A stretch of 64,000 bases of DNA from Pelomicrobium methylotrophicum (GTDB lineage: Bacteria > Pseudomonadota > Gammaproteobacteria > Burkholderiales > UBA6910), in contig NZ_VPFL01000005.1 of the NCBI RefSeq assembly GCF_008014345.1, positions 62,001-126,000 of the forward strand, written 5' to 3'. Position 1 is the stretch's first letter. Each line of letters opens with the position of its first letter. Under the pieces are notes generated by a model, which saw only the letters and a program-made list of their open reading frames with translations, was not told the DNA's origin and ran no database searches. This document shows, one piece after another, positions 43,933 through 53,255 of the stretch. A program made the translations under genes and the position numbers.

Positions 43933-44708
43933 TTCGGCATGCGCTTTTCCAGGAAAGCGGCCAGGCCTTCTTGTCCCTCAGGGCTGGCCCAGGCGGCGGC
44001 GATGCGCCGGGCAGTCTCGAGGGTGAGCGCTTCGTCGATCTCGCGCCCGGCCATGTCGGCCACCAGGCGCTTGGCGGCCCTGAGCGCCGAGGGTGCACCC
44101 TGGAGCAGCTCCGCCACCACCCGTTCCACCGCCTGATCCAGGTCGTAGAGGTCGGCCACTTCGTGGACCAGCCCCAGGCGTAGGGCAGTCTCGGCATCGA
44201 TGCGCTCCCCGGTGGTGAAGTATCGGCGCGCCTGCCGGGGACCCATGGCGGCGATGACGTACGGGCCGATGGTGGCGGGGATCAGCCCCAGCCGCACCTC
44301 GGACAGGGCAAACTGGGCACCCCGCGCGGCGACGGCGATGTCGCAGCAGGCCACCAAGCCTACTCCGCCGCCGAAAGCAGCGCCCTGGACCCGAGCCACG
44401 GTGGGATGGGGCAGCGTGTCGAGCTGCCGCAGCAACCGGGCGAGCTGGAGAGCGTCCTTGAAGTTCTGGGCTTCGGTGTGGGCGGCCATGCGCTTCATCC
44501 ACTGGAGGTCTGCGCCGGCGCAAAAGCTTTGGCCCGCGGCGGCCAGCACCACGACCCGCACGGACGGGTCGCGCTCCAGCTGGTGAAGGACGTCGCTTAG
44601 CTCGGCGATCAGCGCGTGGTCGAACGCGTTGTGCACGTGGGGGCGGTTCAAGGTCACGGTGACAACGCCACGGGTATCCGTGCTCATGGAGATCAATGGC
44701 TGGCTCAT
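43914..44708 (-). CDS. liuC: methylglutaconyl-CoA hydratase (crotonase family)
   Basis: 264 residues from ATG 44708. Crotonase motifs: oxyanion loop SFCAGADLQWMKRM, GAAFGGGVGLVACCDIAVA, and FALSEVRLGLIPATIGPYVI. Hydrates 3-methylglutaconyl-CoA to HMG-CoA in leucine degradation; specificity is assigned by position between liuB and liuD/liuE. Confidence 0.92.
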   Translation of the reverse strand: MSQPLISMSTDTRGVVTVTLNRPHVHNAFDHALIAELSDVLHQLERDPSVRVVVLAAAGQSFCAGADLQWMKRMAAHTEAQNFKDALQLARLLRQLDTLPHPTVARVQGAAFGGGVGLVACCDIAVAARGAQFALSEVRLGLIPATIGPYVIAAMGPRQARRYFTTGERIDAETALRLGLVHEVADLYDLDQAVERVVAELLQGAPSALRAAKRLVADMAGREIDEALTLETARRIAAAWASPEGQEGLAAFLEKRMPKWSARQ

Positions 44709-44745
44709 CGTGGGTATCGTCCGCTGCGCCGAGGATTCAGGAGCC

Positions 44746-46353
44746 TTACATGCGGAAGACGCCGAAGGCGGTGCGTTCGATGGGGGCATTCAGGCTCGCA
44801 GAGATCGCGAGCGCGAGCACGGTGCGGGTCTCCGCCGGGTCGATGAGACCATCGTCCCACAGCCTGGCGGTGGCGTAGTAGGGATGCCCTTGAGTCTCGT
44901 ACTGGGCCCGGATGGGCGCCTTGAAGGCTTCTTCTTCCTCCCGGCTCCATGTCTTGCCCTCCTTTTCCAAGGCGTCGCGCTTGATCCGCGCCAGCACCGA
45001 GGCCGCTTGCTCGCCCCCCATGACCGAAATGCGGGCATTGGGCCACATCCATAGGAAGCGGGGTCCGAACGCCCGGCCGCACATGCCATAGTTGCCCGCC
45101 CCGAAGCTGCCGCCGATGATCACCGTGAACTTGGGCACCTGGGCACAGGCTACCGCGGTCACCATTTTGGCGCCGTCCTTGGCGATGCCGCTGACTTCGT
45201 ATTTTCTACCCACCATGAAGCCGGTGACGTTCTGCAGGAACACGAGAGGGATGCCGCGCTGGCAGGCGAGCTCGATGAAATGAGCGCCCTTCAAGGCCGA
45301 TTCGGAAAACAGAACACCGTTGTTGGCGATGATCCCTACCGGGTACCCGTGGATGCGGGCAAAACCTGTCACCAGCGTGGTGCCATAACGGCTTTTGAAT
45401 TCGTCGAATCGGCTGCCATCCACGATGCGCGCGATGATTTCTCGCACGTCGTACGGCTTTCTGATGTCACTCGGAACCACGCCATAGAGCTCTTCTGGGG
45501 GATAGAGGGGGTCCTCCGGTTCCTCCAGCTCGAACGGAATGGCCTTCTTGAAACTCAAATTGGCCATGATGCGGCGCGCGATGTGCAGGGCATGGGCATC
45601 GTTTTCCGCGAGATGGTCCGCCACCCCCGAGACCCGGGTGTGCACGTCCCCACCCCCCAATTCCTCGGCACTGACCACTTCCCCCGTGGCGGCCCTCACA
45701 AGGGGCGGGCCGCCGAGAAAAATCGTGCCCTGATTTTTCACGATGATCGTCTCATCAGCCATGGCCGGCACGTAGGCACCCCCTGCGGTGCAGGAACCCA
45801 TCACCACCGCGATCTGCGGGATGCCCATGGCCGAAAGCCGAGCCTGATTGTAGAAGATGCGGCCGAAGTGGTCCCGGTCGGGGAACACTTCGTCCTGGTT
45901 GGGCAGATGCGCACCGCCGGAGTCCACCAGGTACACGCAGGGCAGGCGGTTCTCCTGGGCGATCTCCTGGGCGCGCAGATGTTTCTTCACCGTGAGCGGG
46001 AAGTAGGTCCCGCCCTTCACCGTGGCGTCATTGGCGATCACCATGCACTCGCGCCCCGAGATGCGGCCGATGCCCGTGATGAGCCCGGCGCTGGGCACCT
46101 GGTTGTCGTACATCTCCCAGGCGGCGAGCTGGGACAGCTCCAGGAACGGCGAGCCCACGTCCAAGAGCGCCCACACGCGGTCCCGGGGCAGAAGCTTGCC
46201 GCGGGCGAGGTGCTTCGCACGCGCCGACTCGTCACCGCCTTGGGCAACGCGCGCCACTTTGTCCCGCAAGTCAGCGACCAGGGCGCGCATGGCGGCGGCG
46301 TTGGCCCGAAACTCGGGCGAGCGGGGGTCGATCCGGGTCTGGATAGGAGACAT
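44746..46353 (-). CDS. liuB: methylcrotonyl-CoA carboxylase carboxyltransferase subunit
   Basis: 535 residues. Carboxyltransferase with both crotonase-like halves: [64 protein letters not shown] and [16 protein letters not shown]. Transfers CO2 from biotin on LiuD to 3-methylcrotonyl-CoA. ATG at 46353 chosen; a TTG three codons earlier is possible. Confidence 0.95.
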   Translation of the reverse strand: MSPIQTRIDPRSPEFRANAAAMRALVADLRDKVARVAQGGDESARAKHLARGKLLPRDRVWALLDVGSPFLELSQLAAWEMYDNQVPSAGLITGIGRISGRECMVIANDATVKGGTYFPLTVKKHLRAQEIAQENRLPCVYLVDSGGAHLPNQDEVFPDRDHFGRIFYNQARLSAMGIPQIAVVMGSCTAGGAYVPAMADETIIVKNQGTIFLGGPPLVRAATGEVVSAEELGGGDVHTRVSGVADHLAENDAHALHIARRIMANLSFKKAIPFELEEPEDPLYPPEELYGVVPSDIRKPYDVREIIARIVDGSRFDEFKSRYGTTLVTGFARIHGYPVGIIANNGVLFSESALKGAHFIELACQRGIPLVFLQNVTGFMVGRKYEVSGIAKDGAKMVTAVACAQVPKFTVIIGGSFGAGNYGMCGRAFGPRFLWMWPNARISVMGGEQAASVLARIKRDALEKEGKTWSREEEEAFKAPIRAQYETQGHPYYATARLWDDGLIDPAETRTVLALAISASLNAPIERTAFGVFRM

Positions 46354-46460
46354 GACCTTCAAGACGGAAGGATATCGGATAAACGGCGGCAGAAGCGCAC
46401 GGTGGACGATTCCTGCTGGGGCTAGCCGCAGCGCGAACCGATCCGGTCTCTTCCTTCAAG

Positions 46461-47063
46461 TCACCATCCGCCGGTCTTGAGCCAGTGCTCGAGCTGGTCC
46501 ATGCGATCCGCGCCCCAGAAAGGCTCGTCGTCCACGATGAAGAAAGGCGAGCCGAACACCCCGCGGGCGATCGCGGCGTCCGTCTCGGTGCGCAACCGTT
46601 CCTTCACCGCCGGCTCCTGCAGGGCCGCGAGCAACGCCTCGCGCTCGATGCCCACGGTGGCTGCCGTCTCGGCCGTGACCTCGGGGCTCGAGATATCCCG
46701 GTCGTCGACAAAATAGGCGCGCAGCAGCGCGGCCGCGAGGGCCTTGGCCCTCGGGGGATCCCGGTCCCAGACCCAATAGATGGCCCGGGCGGGCGCCTGA
46801 GTGGCCACCGGGAACCGGGAGGGAATTCTGAAGGGGATGCCGTAGTAGCGGGCGCACCGCAGGATGTCGCGGTGCGCGTAGTCGCTCTTGAGGGGGATCG
46901 TGGGAAGCGGCTGTCCGCCCGTGAGCTTGAACACGGCGCCGAGCAGGATCGGGCGCCAGACGACCTCCCGGTCATATTTCGCGGCGAGGGCCTCGATGCG
47001 GCAGCTGCCAAAATAGCCGTAGGGCGAGGAGAAGTCAAAATAAAAATCGATCGGTGCGGTCAT
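46461..47063 (-). CDS. 2-hydroxychromene-2-carboxylate isomerase / DsbA-family thioredoxin-fold protein
   Basis: 200 residues. Kappa-class GST/HCCA isomerase pattern: IDFYFDFSSPYGYFGS at the N-terminus (active-site Ser), WRPILLGAVFKLTG, and GVFGSPFFIVDDEPFWGADRMDQLEHWL at the C-terminus. HCCA isomerases act in naphthalene catabolism with glutathione, but no aromatic pathway is present here. Homologues are common in fatty or branched acyl-CoA operons with undefined substrates. Confidence 0.88.
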   Translation of the reverse strand: MTAPIDFYFDFSSPYGYFGSCRIEALAAKYDREVVWRPILLGAVFKLTGGQPLPTIPLKSDYAHRDILRCARYYGIPFRIPSRFPVATQAPARAIYWVWDRDPPRAKALAAALLRAYFVDDRDISSPEVTAETAATVGIEREALLAALQEPAVKERLRTETDAAIARGVFGSPFFIVDDEPFWGADRMDQLEHWLKTGGW

Positions 47064-47081
47064 ATCGAAAACCCATGGGGC

Positions 47082-48266
47082 TTAAATTCTTTCCACCGCC
47101 ACGGCGGTGGCCTCGCCTCCGCCGATGCAAAGGGCGGCGATGCCGCGCTTCAAGCCATGCCTCTCCAAGGCGTTGAGCAGCGTCACCATGATCCGTGCCC
47201 CGGACGCCCCGATGGGATGGCCGAGGGCGCACGCCCCTCCGTGGACATTCACCTTGTCGTGGGAGAGCTTGAGCGTCTGCATGGCGGCCATGGTGACGAC
47301 GGCAAACGCTTCGTTGATCTCGTAGAGGTCCACCTCCCGGTCGCTCCAGCCCACCTTGGCGTAGAGTTTCTGGATGGCGCCGACCGGAGCCGTGGTGAAC
47401 CAGGCAGGTTCCTGGGAATGGGTGGCGTGCCCTTTGATGACCGCGATGGGCTTGAGACCGCGTTTTTCCGCTTCCCCCATCCGCATCAGCACCAGGGCAG
47501 CGGCGCCGTCGGAGATGGCGCTGGAATTGGCGGGCGTCACCGTGCCGTCTCGCTTGAAGGCGGGCTTGAGGTTCGGGATCTTTTCCGGGTCTGCCTTGAG
47601 CGGCAGCTCGTCCTGGGTCACCATCCGCTCGCCCCGGGGGGACTTCACCTGGACCGCCACCGTTTCCCGGGCGAAGGTGCCGTCGCGGGTGGCCGTCTGG
47701 GCACGGGTCAAGGAGACGATGGCGAAGCGGTCCTGGGCTTCTCGGGTGAAGCCGTACCTGGCAGCGCAGTCCTCGGCGAAGGTGCCCATGAGACGCCCCT
47801 TGTCGTAGGCGTCCTCCAGCCCGTCGAGGAACAAGTGGTCCTTCACTTCGCCGTGGCCCAGCCGGTAGCCGCTGCGGGCCCGCAACAGCAGGTGAGGCGC
47901 GTTGCTCATGCTCTCCATCCCGCCGGCGACCATGACTTGGTTGGTTCCCGCCCGCAGGAGGTCGTGGGCGAGCATCACCGCCTTCATGCCGGAGCCGCAC
48001 ATCTTGTTGATGGTGGTGCAGCCGGCGGAGTAGGGCAGCCCTGCGCCGAGGGCCGCCTGCCGGGCCGGCGCCTGTCCCTGGCCGGCGGGTAGCACGTTGC
48101 CCAGGATGACTTCCTGGACGTCCTCGGGCTTTATCGCTGCCCGCTCCACGGCCGCCCGGACGGCGATCGCGCCCAGCTCGTGGGCGCTGAGCGGGCTCAA
48201 GTCCCCCAGGAGGCCGCCGATGGGCGTGCGGGCCGCTGAGACGATGACGATGGGTTCTTCTGCCAT
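47082..48266 (-). CDS. acetyl-CoA C-acetyltransferase (thiolase)
   Basis: 394 residues. Thiolase active-site residues are intact: nucleophile C90 (INKMCGSGMKAV), GHPIGASGARI with the catalytic His, and CIGGGEATAVAV with the second Cys. In the liu operon it likely cleaves acetoacetyl-CoA to acetyl-CoA; in reverse it would supply acetoacetyl-CoA for PHA made by the nearby PhaC. No acetoacetyl-CoA reductase (phaB) or acetoacetate-activating enzyme is in the window. Confidence 0.95.
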   Translation of the reverse strand: MAEEPIVIVSAARTPIGGLLGDLSPLSAHELGAIAVRAAVERAAIKPEDVQEVILGNVLPAGQGQAPARQAALGAGLPYSAGCTTINKMCGSGMKAVMLAHDLLRAGTNQVMVAGGMESMSNAPHLLLRARSGYRLGHGEVKDHLFLDGLEDAYDKGRLMGTFAEDCAARYGFTREAQDRFAIVSLTRAQTATRDGTFARETVAVQVKSPRGERMVTQDELPLKADPEKIPNLKPAFKRDGTVTPANSSAISDGAAALVLMRMGEAEKRGLKPIAVIKGHATHSQEPAWFTTAPVGAIQKLYAKVGWSDREVDLYEINEAFAVVTMAAMQTLKLSHDKVNVHGGACALGHPIGASGARIMVTLLNALERHGLKRGIAALCIGGGEATAVAVERI

Positions 48267-48310
48267 TCTCTTTGCGCGACGTCCTCAGCGTTTCTGCGGG
48301 GTGAAAGCCT

Positions 48311-49501
48311 TTAGCGGGTTTCCTCGAACAGCTCGCGCCCGATGAGCCAGCGGCGGATCTCGGAAGTGCCCGCGCCAATCTCGTAGAGCTTGGCATCGCG
48401 CAGGAGCCGCCCTGCCGGGTAGTCGTTGATGTAGCCGTTGCCGCCGAGGCACTGGATGGCCTCCAGCGCCATCCACGTGGCCTTCTCCGCGGCGTACAGG
48501 ATGGCGCCCGCAGCGTCCTTGCGGCTCACCTGTCCCCGGTCGCAGGCCGCCGCCACCGCGTATACATAGGCCCGACAGGCGTTCATCGTGGTATACATGT
48601 CGGCGAGCTTGCCCTGGATGAGCTGGAATTCGCCAATGGGCCGGCCGAACTGCTGCCGCTCGTGCACGTAGGGAATCACCACGTCGAGGCACGCGCGCAT
48701 GATGCCCAAGGGTCCGCCGGCCAGCACCGCCCGCTCGTAGTCGAGACCGCTCATGAGCACCTTGACGCCCTCGTTGAGTGGTCCCAAGACGTTCTCCGCC
48801 GGAACCTCGCAATCCTGGAACACCAGCTCGCAAGTGTTGGAGCCACGCATGCCCAGCTTGTCCAGCTTCTGGGCGGTGGAAAAGCCCGCAAAACCCTTCT
48901 CGACGATGAAGGCGCTGATGCCGTGGGCGCCGCCCTCGGGGTCCGTCTTCGCGTACACCACCAGCACGTCGGCGTCCGGCCCATTCGTAATCCACATCTT
49001 GGTGCCATTCAGCACGTAGCGGTCGCCGCGCCTGTCGGCCCGCAGCCGCATGGACACCACGTCTGAGCCGGCGTTGGGTTCGGACATGGCAAGCGCTCCC
49101 ACGTGCTCGCCCGAGATGAGCTTGGGTAGATAGCGGCGCTTCTGCGTCTCGGTGCCGTGGCGTCGGATCTGGTTCACGCACAGGTTGGAATGGGCCCCGT
49201 AGGACAGCCCCACCGAAGCCGAGGCACGGCTGATTTCTTCCATCGCCACCACGTGAGCAAGATAGCCCAGCCCCGCACCGCCGTATTCTTCCTCGACAGT
49301 GATGCCGAGCAGCCCCAAGCGGCCCAGCTTGGGCCACAGATCCCGCGGGAACTCGTTGGAGCGGTCGATCTCGGCGGCCCGCGGCGCGATCTCGGCGGCG
49401 GCAAAGGGCTCCACGGTCCGGCGCAGCAGCTCCACGGTTTCCCCCAAGCCGAAGTCGAGGCACGGGTACGGGGCGGCGGGCGTTCCTGGGCGGGTCCTCA
49501 T
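48311..49501 (-). CDS. liuA: isovaleryl-CoA dehydrogenase
   Basis: 396 residues, acyl-CoA dehydrogenase fold. [39 protein letters not shown] (FAD/substrate loop), [19 protein letters not shown], and the C-terminal [33 protein letters not shown] are characteristic of isovaleryl-CoA dehydrogenases. Oxidises isovaleryl-CoA to 3-methylcrotonyl-CoA, passing electrons to ETF. First enzyme gene after liuR. Confidence 0.95.
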   Translation of the reverse strand: MRTRPGTPAAPYPCLDFGLGETVELLRRTVEPFAAAEIAPRAAEIDRSNEFPRDLWPKLGRLGLLGITVEEEYGGAGLGYLAHVVAMEEISRASASVGLSYGAHSNLCVNQIRRHGTETQKRRYLPKLISGEHVGALAMSEPNAGSDVVSMRLRADRRGDRYVLNGTKMWITNGPDADVLVVYAKTDPEGGAHGISAFIVEKGFAGFSTAQKLDKLGMRGSNTCELVFQDCEVPAENVLGPLNEGVKVLMSGLDYERAVLAGGPLGIMRACLDVVIPYVHERQQFGRPIGEFQLIQGKLADMYTTMNACRAYVYAVAAACDRGQVSRKDAAGAILYAAEKATWMALEAIQCLGGNGYINDYPAGRLLRDAKLYEIGAGTSEIRRWLIGRELFEETR

Positions 49502-49537
49502 GGATATGCCCCTGGTTGCTGGGCCTTGGCGGACGAG

Positions 49538-49948
49538 CTAGGTGGGTTCGCGGACCGGGCGGTTTGCGCCCGCTTTCTCCTCCAGCATCCGGCGGCATTG
49601 CTTCTCGAACGCGGCGATCTCCGCCAGCATGGCGTCGATGTCCTGCCGCTGCTGTTCCAGCGCGGCCCGCCGTTTGCCAAGAATGATCAGGAACTGCTCC
49701 AGCTGCGCGATCTCGCCCCGGGCCGAGTCATAGAGATCAAACAACTCCTTGATCTCGCTCAAGGAAAACCCAAGCCGCTTGCCCCGCAAGGTGAGCTTCA
49801 AGCGAACCCGGTCCCGATGGGAGTAGACTCGACGGCGTCCGTTGCGGCTTGGGTTGAGGAGCCCCTGGTCTTCATAGAACCGGATGGTGCGGGTGGTCAC
49901 GTCGAACTCTCGGGCGAGTTCGGTGATGGTGTAGGTGGCCTTCTTCAT
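49538..49948 (-). CDS. liuR: MerR-family regulator of leucine catabolism
   Basis: 136 residues from ATG 49948 (an ATG at 49966 is an alternative). N-terminal MerR winged helix (YTITELAREFDVTTRTIRFYEDQGLLNPSR, RRVYSHRDRVRLKLTLRGKRLGFSL), then a long dimerisation helix and no metal-binding cysteines, typical of LiuR. LiuR proteins repress liu genes and respond to acyl-CoA intermediates. A matching palindrome lies at 50000-50015, in the divergent promoter region shared with the metallo-hydrolase/phaC unit. Confidence 0.93.
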   Translation of the reverse strand: MKKATYTITELAREFDVTTRTIRFYEDQGLLNPSRNGRRRVYSHRDRVRLKLTLRGKRLGFSLSEIKELFDLYDSARGEIAQLEQFLIILGKRRAALEQQRQDIDAMLAEIAAFEKQCRRMLEEKAGANRPVREPT

Positions 49949-49999
49949 ATTTGTGTATTGCAACATGGCCCCGTAGAATTGAACCCACTGTAGTTCTAT

Positions 50000-50015
50000 T
50001 TTACGTAAACGTAAA
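50000..50015. promoter_or_regulatory. LiuR-type operator between liuR and metallo-hydrolase
   Basis: TTTACGTAAACGTAAA, a near-perfect palindrome of ACGT-centred half-sites as described for LiuR regulons. It is 51 bases upstream of liuR and 16 upstream of the hydrolase ATG. On the minus strand it overlaps a -35-like TTTACG with a 17-base-spaced TACAGT. A 15/16 match recurs upstream of icmF. Confidence 0.75.
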
Positions 50016-50031
50016 GTTCGGGGCCTTTGCG

Positions 50032-51141
50032 ATGTCCTCCTCGGCGAAACCCGCCTATACCTCCGCGCCTGTCCCAGCGCCGGAGGCGAGCGTGCGCTAT
50101 CCCTTCGGCCAGCGGGTGCCCGGGCCAGGAGAGGTCATGGAAGTGGCCGAAGGGGTGTTGTGGGTGCGCATGCCCCTGCCTTTCGCTCTAGACCACATCA
50201 ATCTGTGGGTGCTGCGCGACGGCGACGGATGGACGGTGGTGGACTGCGGTTACGCGGGGGAAGCCACCCAAGGGGCATGGGAGGCGCTGCTCCGCGGACC
50301 CCTCCAGGGCCGGCCGGTCTGCCGAGTCATCGTCACCCACTATCACCCGGATCACCTGGGCATGGCCTCCTGGCTCACCCGACGCTTTGGGGTCGAGCTG
50401 TGGATGACCCAAGCGGAGTATCTGACCGCCCACGCGGTGTGGGACGGCCGGGCAGGGCTTGGCAAGGAGGCGCTGGTGGCGCTCTATCGGCGCCACGGCC
50501 TCGATGAGGAGCGGCTCAGGCACCTCACGCTCAAAGGAGAGACGTACCGGCGCGGCGTGCCCGAGGTGCCCGTGACTTACCGCCGCCTCATGGATGGCGA
50601 AGCGATACGCATCGATGGCCGGCAATGGATCGTGCACGTCGGCTACGGGCACGCGCCTGAGCATGCAGCCCTGTACTGCGAGTCGCTGAACGCCTTTGTT
50701 TCCGGAGACATGGTGCTGCCCCGGATCTCCACCAATGTGAGCGTCTGGAGCAACGAGCCGGAGGGCGACCCGCTCGGCTTCTATCTCGAATCCCTCGCCC
50801 GCTACCGGGCGCTGCCACAGGATACCTGGGTTCTGCCTTCCCATGGCTTGGTCTTCACGGGGCTGAGGGAGCGGATCGATGCGCTCTACCGCCATCACGC
50901 CGAGCGGCTGGAAGCCTTGCGCGCAGCCTGCGCTGAGCCGCGCACGGTGGCGGAAGTGATCCCCGTGCTGTTCCGGCGTCCCCTCGATGCCCACCAGTCC
51001 TTCTTCGCGATGGGGGAAGCCCTTGCCCATCTGAACTATCTCTGGCGGCGCGGGGAAGTGGAGCGCTCGCTCGGCCCCCATGGGGTGTACCGCTTTTGGG
51101 CACGCGCGCCGCAATCCAGCGAAGCCCGCCTCGCCGGTTGA
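50032..51141 (+). CDS. metallo-beta-lactamase-fold hydrolase
   Basis: 369 residues. Zinc-site motif THYHPDHLG gives H103, H105, D107 and H108; later ligands lie in VGYGHAPEHAALYC and VSGDMVLPRIS. A C-terminal extension (about 260-369) resembles LACTB2-like or thioesterase-type members. Substrate unknown; lying between liuR and phaC under a LiuR operator, an acyl-CoA or lactone hydrolase role is plausible. No strong ribosome site at the chosen ATG. Confidence 0.88.
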   Translation: MSSSAKPAYTSAPVPAPEASVRYPFGQRVPGPGEVMEVAEGVLWVRMPLPFALDHINLWVLRDGDGWTVVDCGYAGEATQGAWEALLRGPLQGRPVCRVIVTHYHPDHLGMASWLTRRFGVELWMTQAEYLTAHAVWDGRAGLGKEALVALYRRHGLDEERLRHLTLKGETYRRGVPEVPVTYRRLMDGEAIRIDGRQWIVHVGYGHAPEHAALYCESLNAFVSGDMVLPRISTNVSVWSNEPEGDPLGFYLESLARYRALPQDTWVLPSHGLVFTGLRERIDALYRHHAERLEALRAACAEPRTVAEVIPVLFRRPLDAHQSFFAMGEALAHLNYLWRRGEVERSLGPHGVYRFWARAPQSSEARLAG

Positions 51142-51178
51142 ACGAGGCTGGCATGAACCCCTGTGACAGGAGCATGCC

Positions 51179-52996
51179 GTGAGCAATGCGACGACCGAGC
51201 CGCCGAAGCCCGAGCTGCCGGATCCGGTGGCGCTCGCCCGCTGCTTCGGTGACATCGCTCAACGCGCCAGCAAGGTGCTTGCCGAGTTTGTTTCCCGCCA
51301 GGCGATGCAGGGGCAGTTCGGGATCGTCGACGAGTTGGGCATTGCCAAGGCTTTCATGGACATGGCGGCGAGGCTGATGTCGGACCCCATCAAGCTCGCC
51401 CAGGCCCAGGTGAACTTGTGGCAGGACTACATGACGCTGTGGCAGAACACGTTTCTCAAAATGCTGGGCCACGAGGTCGCGCCGGTGGCGACCCCCGCCA
51501 AGGGCGACAAGCGCTTCCAGCACGAGGCCTGGAAGGACTATTTTCTGTTCGACTACATCAAGCAGTCATACCTCATCGCCGCCCGCCATCTGCACAACGT
51601 GGTGGCCAGCGTGGAGGGGCTCGACGAACAGAGCGCGAAAAAGATCAGCTTTTTTACCCGCCAATACATCGACGCTCTATCGCCCACCAACTTCGTGCTC
51701 ACCAACCCGGAAGTGTTCGAGGAGACGGTGCGAAGCGGCGGCCAGAACCTCCTCCGGGGGCTCGCTAACCTGTTGGAAGACATCGAGCGCGGCAACGGGC
51801 AGCTGCGCATCAAGATGACCGACCCGGAGGCGTTCAAGCTGGGCGTCAACATCGCGACCACCCCGGGCAAGGTGATCTACCAGAATGAGCTGATGCAGCT
51901 CCTGCAGTACCAGCCGGCGACGGAGACGGTGTTCAAGCGGCCGCTGCTCATCATCCCGCCCTGGATCAACAAGTACTATATCCTGGACCTGCGCGAGAAG
52001 AACTCCTTCATCAAGTGGGCGGTGGAGCAGGGCCACACGGTGTTCGTCATCTCCTGGGTGAACCCGGACGCGGACTATGCCGGCAAGACCTTCGACGACT
52101 ACCTGCTCGAAGGCCCCATCGCGGCGTTGGAGGCCATCGAGCAGGCGACGGGGGAGAAGCAGGTGAACGCCATCGGCTACTGCTTGGGCGGAACGCTCCT
52201 CGCCTGCACGGCCGCCTATCTGGCGGCGAAGCGGCAGTCCTCCCGCCTCGCCAGCGCCACTTTCTTTACCACCATGATCGACTTCTCCGAGCCGGGCGAG
52301 CTGGAAGTCTTCATCGACGAGGAGCAGATCGCCGCCCTGGAGCGGCGCATGAAAGAGCGCGGCTACTTGGAAGGCCACGAGATGGCGGCCACCTTCAACT
52401 TGCTGCGCGCCAACGACCTGATCTGGTCGTTCGTGGTGAACAACTACCTCTTGGGTAAGGACCCGTTTCCATTCGACCTGCTCTATTGGAACTCAGATTC
52501 CACCCGCATGCCTGCCGCCATGCACAGCTTTTACCTGCGCAACATGTATCACCGGAACCTGCTCAAGGTGCCGGGCGGCGTCCGGCTGGCGGGCGTGCCG
52601 ATCGACGTGTCGAGGATCAAAACCCCGGCGTTCTTCCTCTCCACGGTGGAAGACCATATCGCGCCCTGGAAGTCCACCTACGCCGGAGCGCGGCTGCTCG
52701 CCGGGCCGGTCACGTTCGTCCTGGGCGGCTCCGGCCACATCGCCGGGGTCATCAATCCCCCTTCGGCGGGCAAGTACGGCTATTGGGTGAACGACCGGCT
52801 GGCGCCGGATCCGGAGACCTGGTTCCAGGAGGCCCGGCACCAGCCGGGCTCCTGGTGGCCTGACTGGGCGGCTTGGGTGGAGCGCTATGGCGGAGGCCGG
52901 GTGCCGCCCCGGGTGCCGGGTGACGGTCGTCTCAAGCCGATCGAGGACGCGCCGGGCGCTTACGTGCAGGTTCGGGCCGATATCGAGGTCGCGTAG
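51179..52996 (+). CDS. phaC: class I poly(3-hydroxyalkanoate) synthase
   Basis: 605 residues from a GTG behind AGGAG. Polymerises (R)-3-hydroxyacyl-CoA into storage PHA. Lipase-box-like GYCLGG with catalytic C335; Asp in the VEDHIAPW segment and His in GGSGHIAGVINPP complete the triad. Length fits class I. phaA/phaB and phasins are not adjacent. The 37-base gap after the hydrolase suggests one transcript driven from the LiuR-controlled promoter. Confidence 0.96.
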   Translation: MSNATTEPPKPELPDPVALARCFGDIAQRASKVLAEFVSRQAMQGQFGIVDELGIAKAFMDMAARLMSDPIKLAQAQVNLWQDYMTLWQNTFLKMLGHEVAPVATPAKGDKRFQHEAWKDYFLFDYIKQSYLIAARHLHNVVASVEGLDEQSAKKISFFTRQYIDALSPTNFVLTNPEVFEETVRSGGQNLLRGLANLLEDIERGNGQLRIKMTDPEAFKLGVNIATTPGKVIYQNELMQLLQYQPATETVFKRPLLIIPPWINKYYILDLREKNSFIKWAVEQGHTVFVISWVNPDADYAGKTFDDYLLEGPIAALEAIEQATGEKQVNAIGYCLGGTLLACTAAYLAAKRQSSRLASATFFTTMIDFSEPGELEVFIDEEQIAALERRMKERGYLEGHEMAATFNLLRANDLIWSFVVNNYLLGKDPFPFDLLYWNSDSTRMPAAMHSFYLRNMYHRNLLKVPGGVRLAGVPIDVSRIKTPAFFLSTVEDHIAPWKSTYAGARLLAGPVTFVLGGSGHIAGVINPPSAGKYGYWVNDRLAPDPETWFQEARHQPGSWWPDWAAWVERYGGGRVPPRVPGDGRLKPIEDAPGAYVQVRADIEVA

Positions 52997-53154
52997 CGGC
53001 GGTTCCCGGCCTCGGGCCGGCCAGGGGTTTGTCCGTGCCCTCAATCCCGTGACGCGCTCGGGTCGCCCGTCGGTTTCGGACCCTTGGGAGACGGGGTCAG
53101 CTGCAGCATGACCTCCTGTTTTGGCGAAGGGAGCAGGGCTTGCAGCGGTGTGAA

Positions 53155-53170
53155 TTGACGTTTACGTAAA
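53155..53170. promoter_or_regulatory. LiuR-type operator upstream of icmF
   Basis: On the minus strand reads TTTACGTAAACGTCAA, identical at 15 of 16 positions to the site at 50000-50015. On the plus strand it contains the perfect palindrome GTTTACGTAAAC (53160-53171). It is 85 bases before the IcmF start, placing icmF and perhaps the following genes in the same regulon. Confidence 0.7.
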
Positions 53171-53255
53171 CGGAAGGTAACGTCAGAATTCGCGCTGTCA
53201 CAACCACCGGGCGGGGTCACAAAGCCCCAGACCTCGCCTGCGAGGAGGGGACCCG

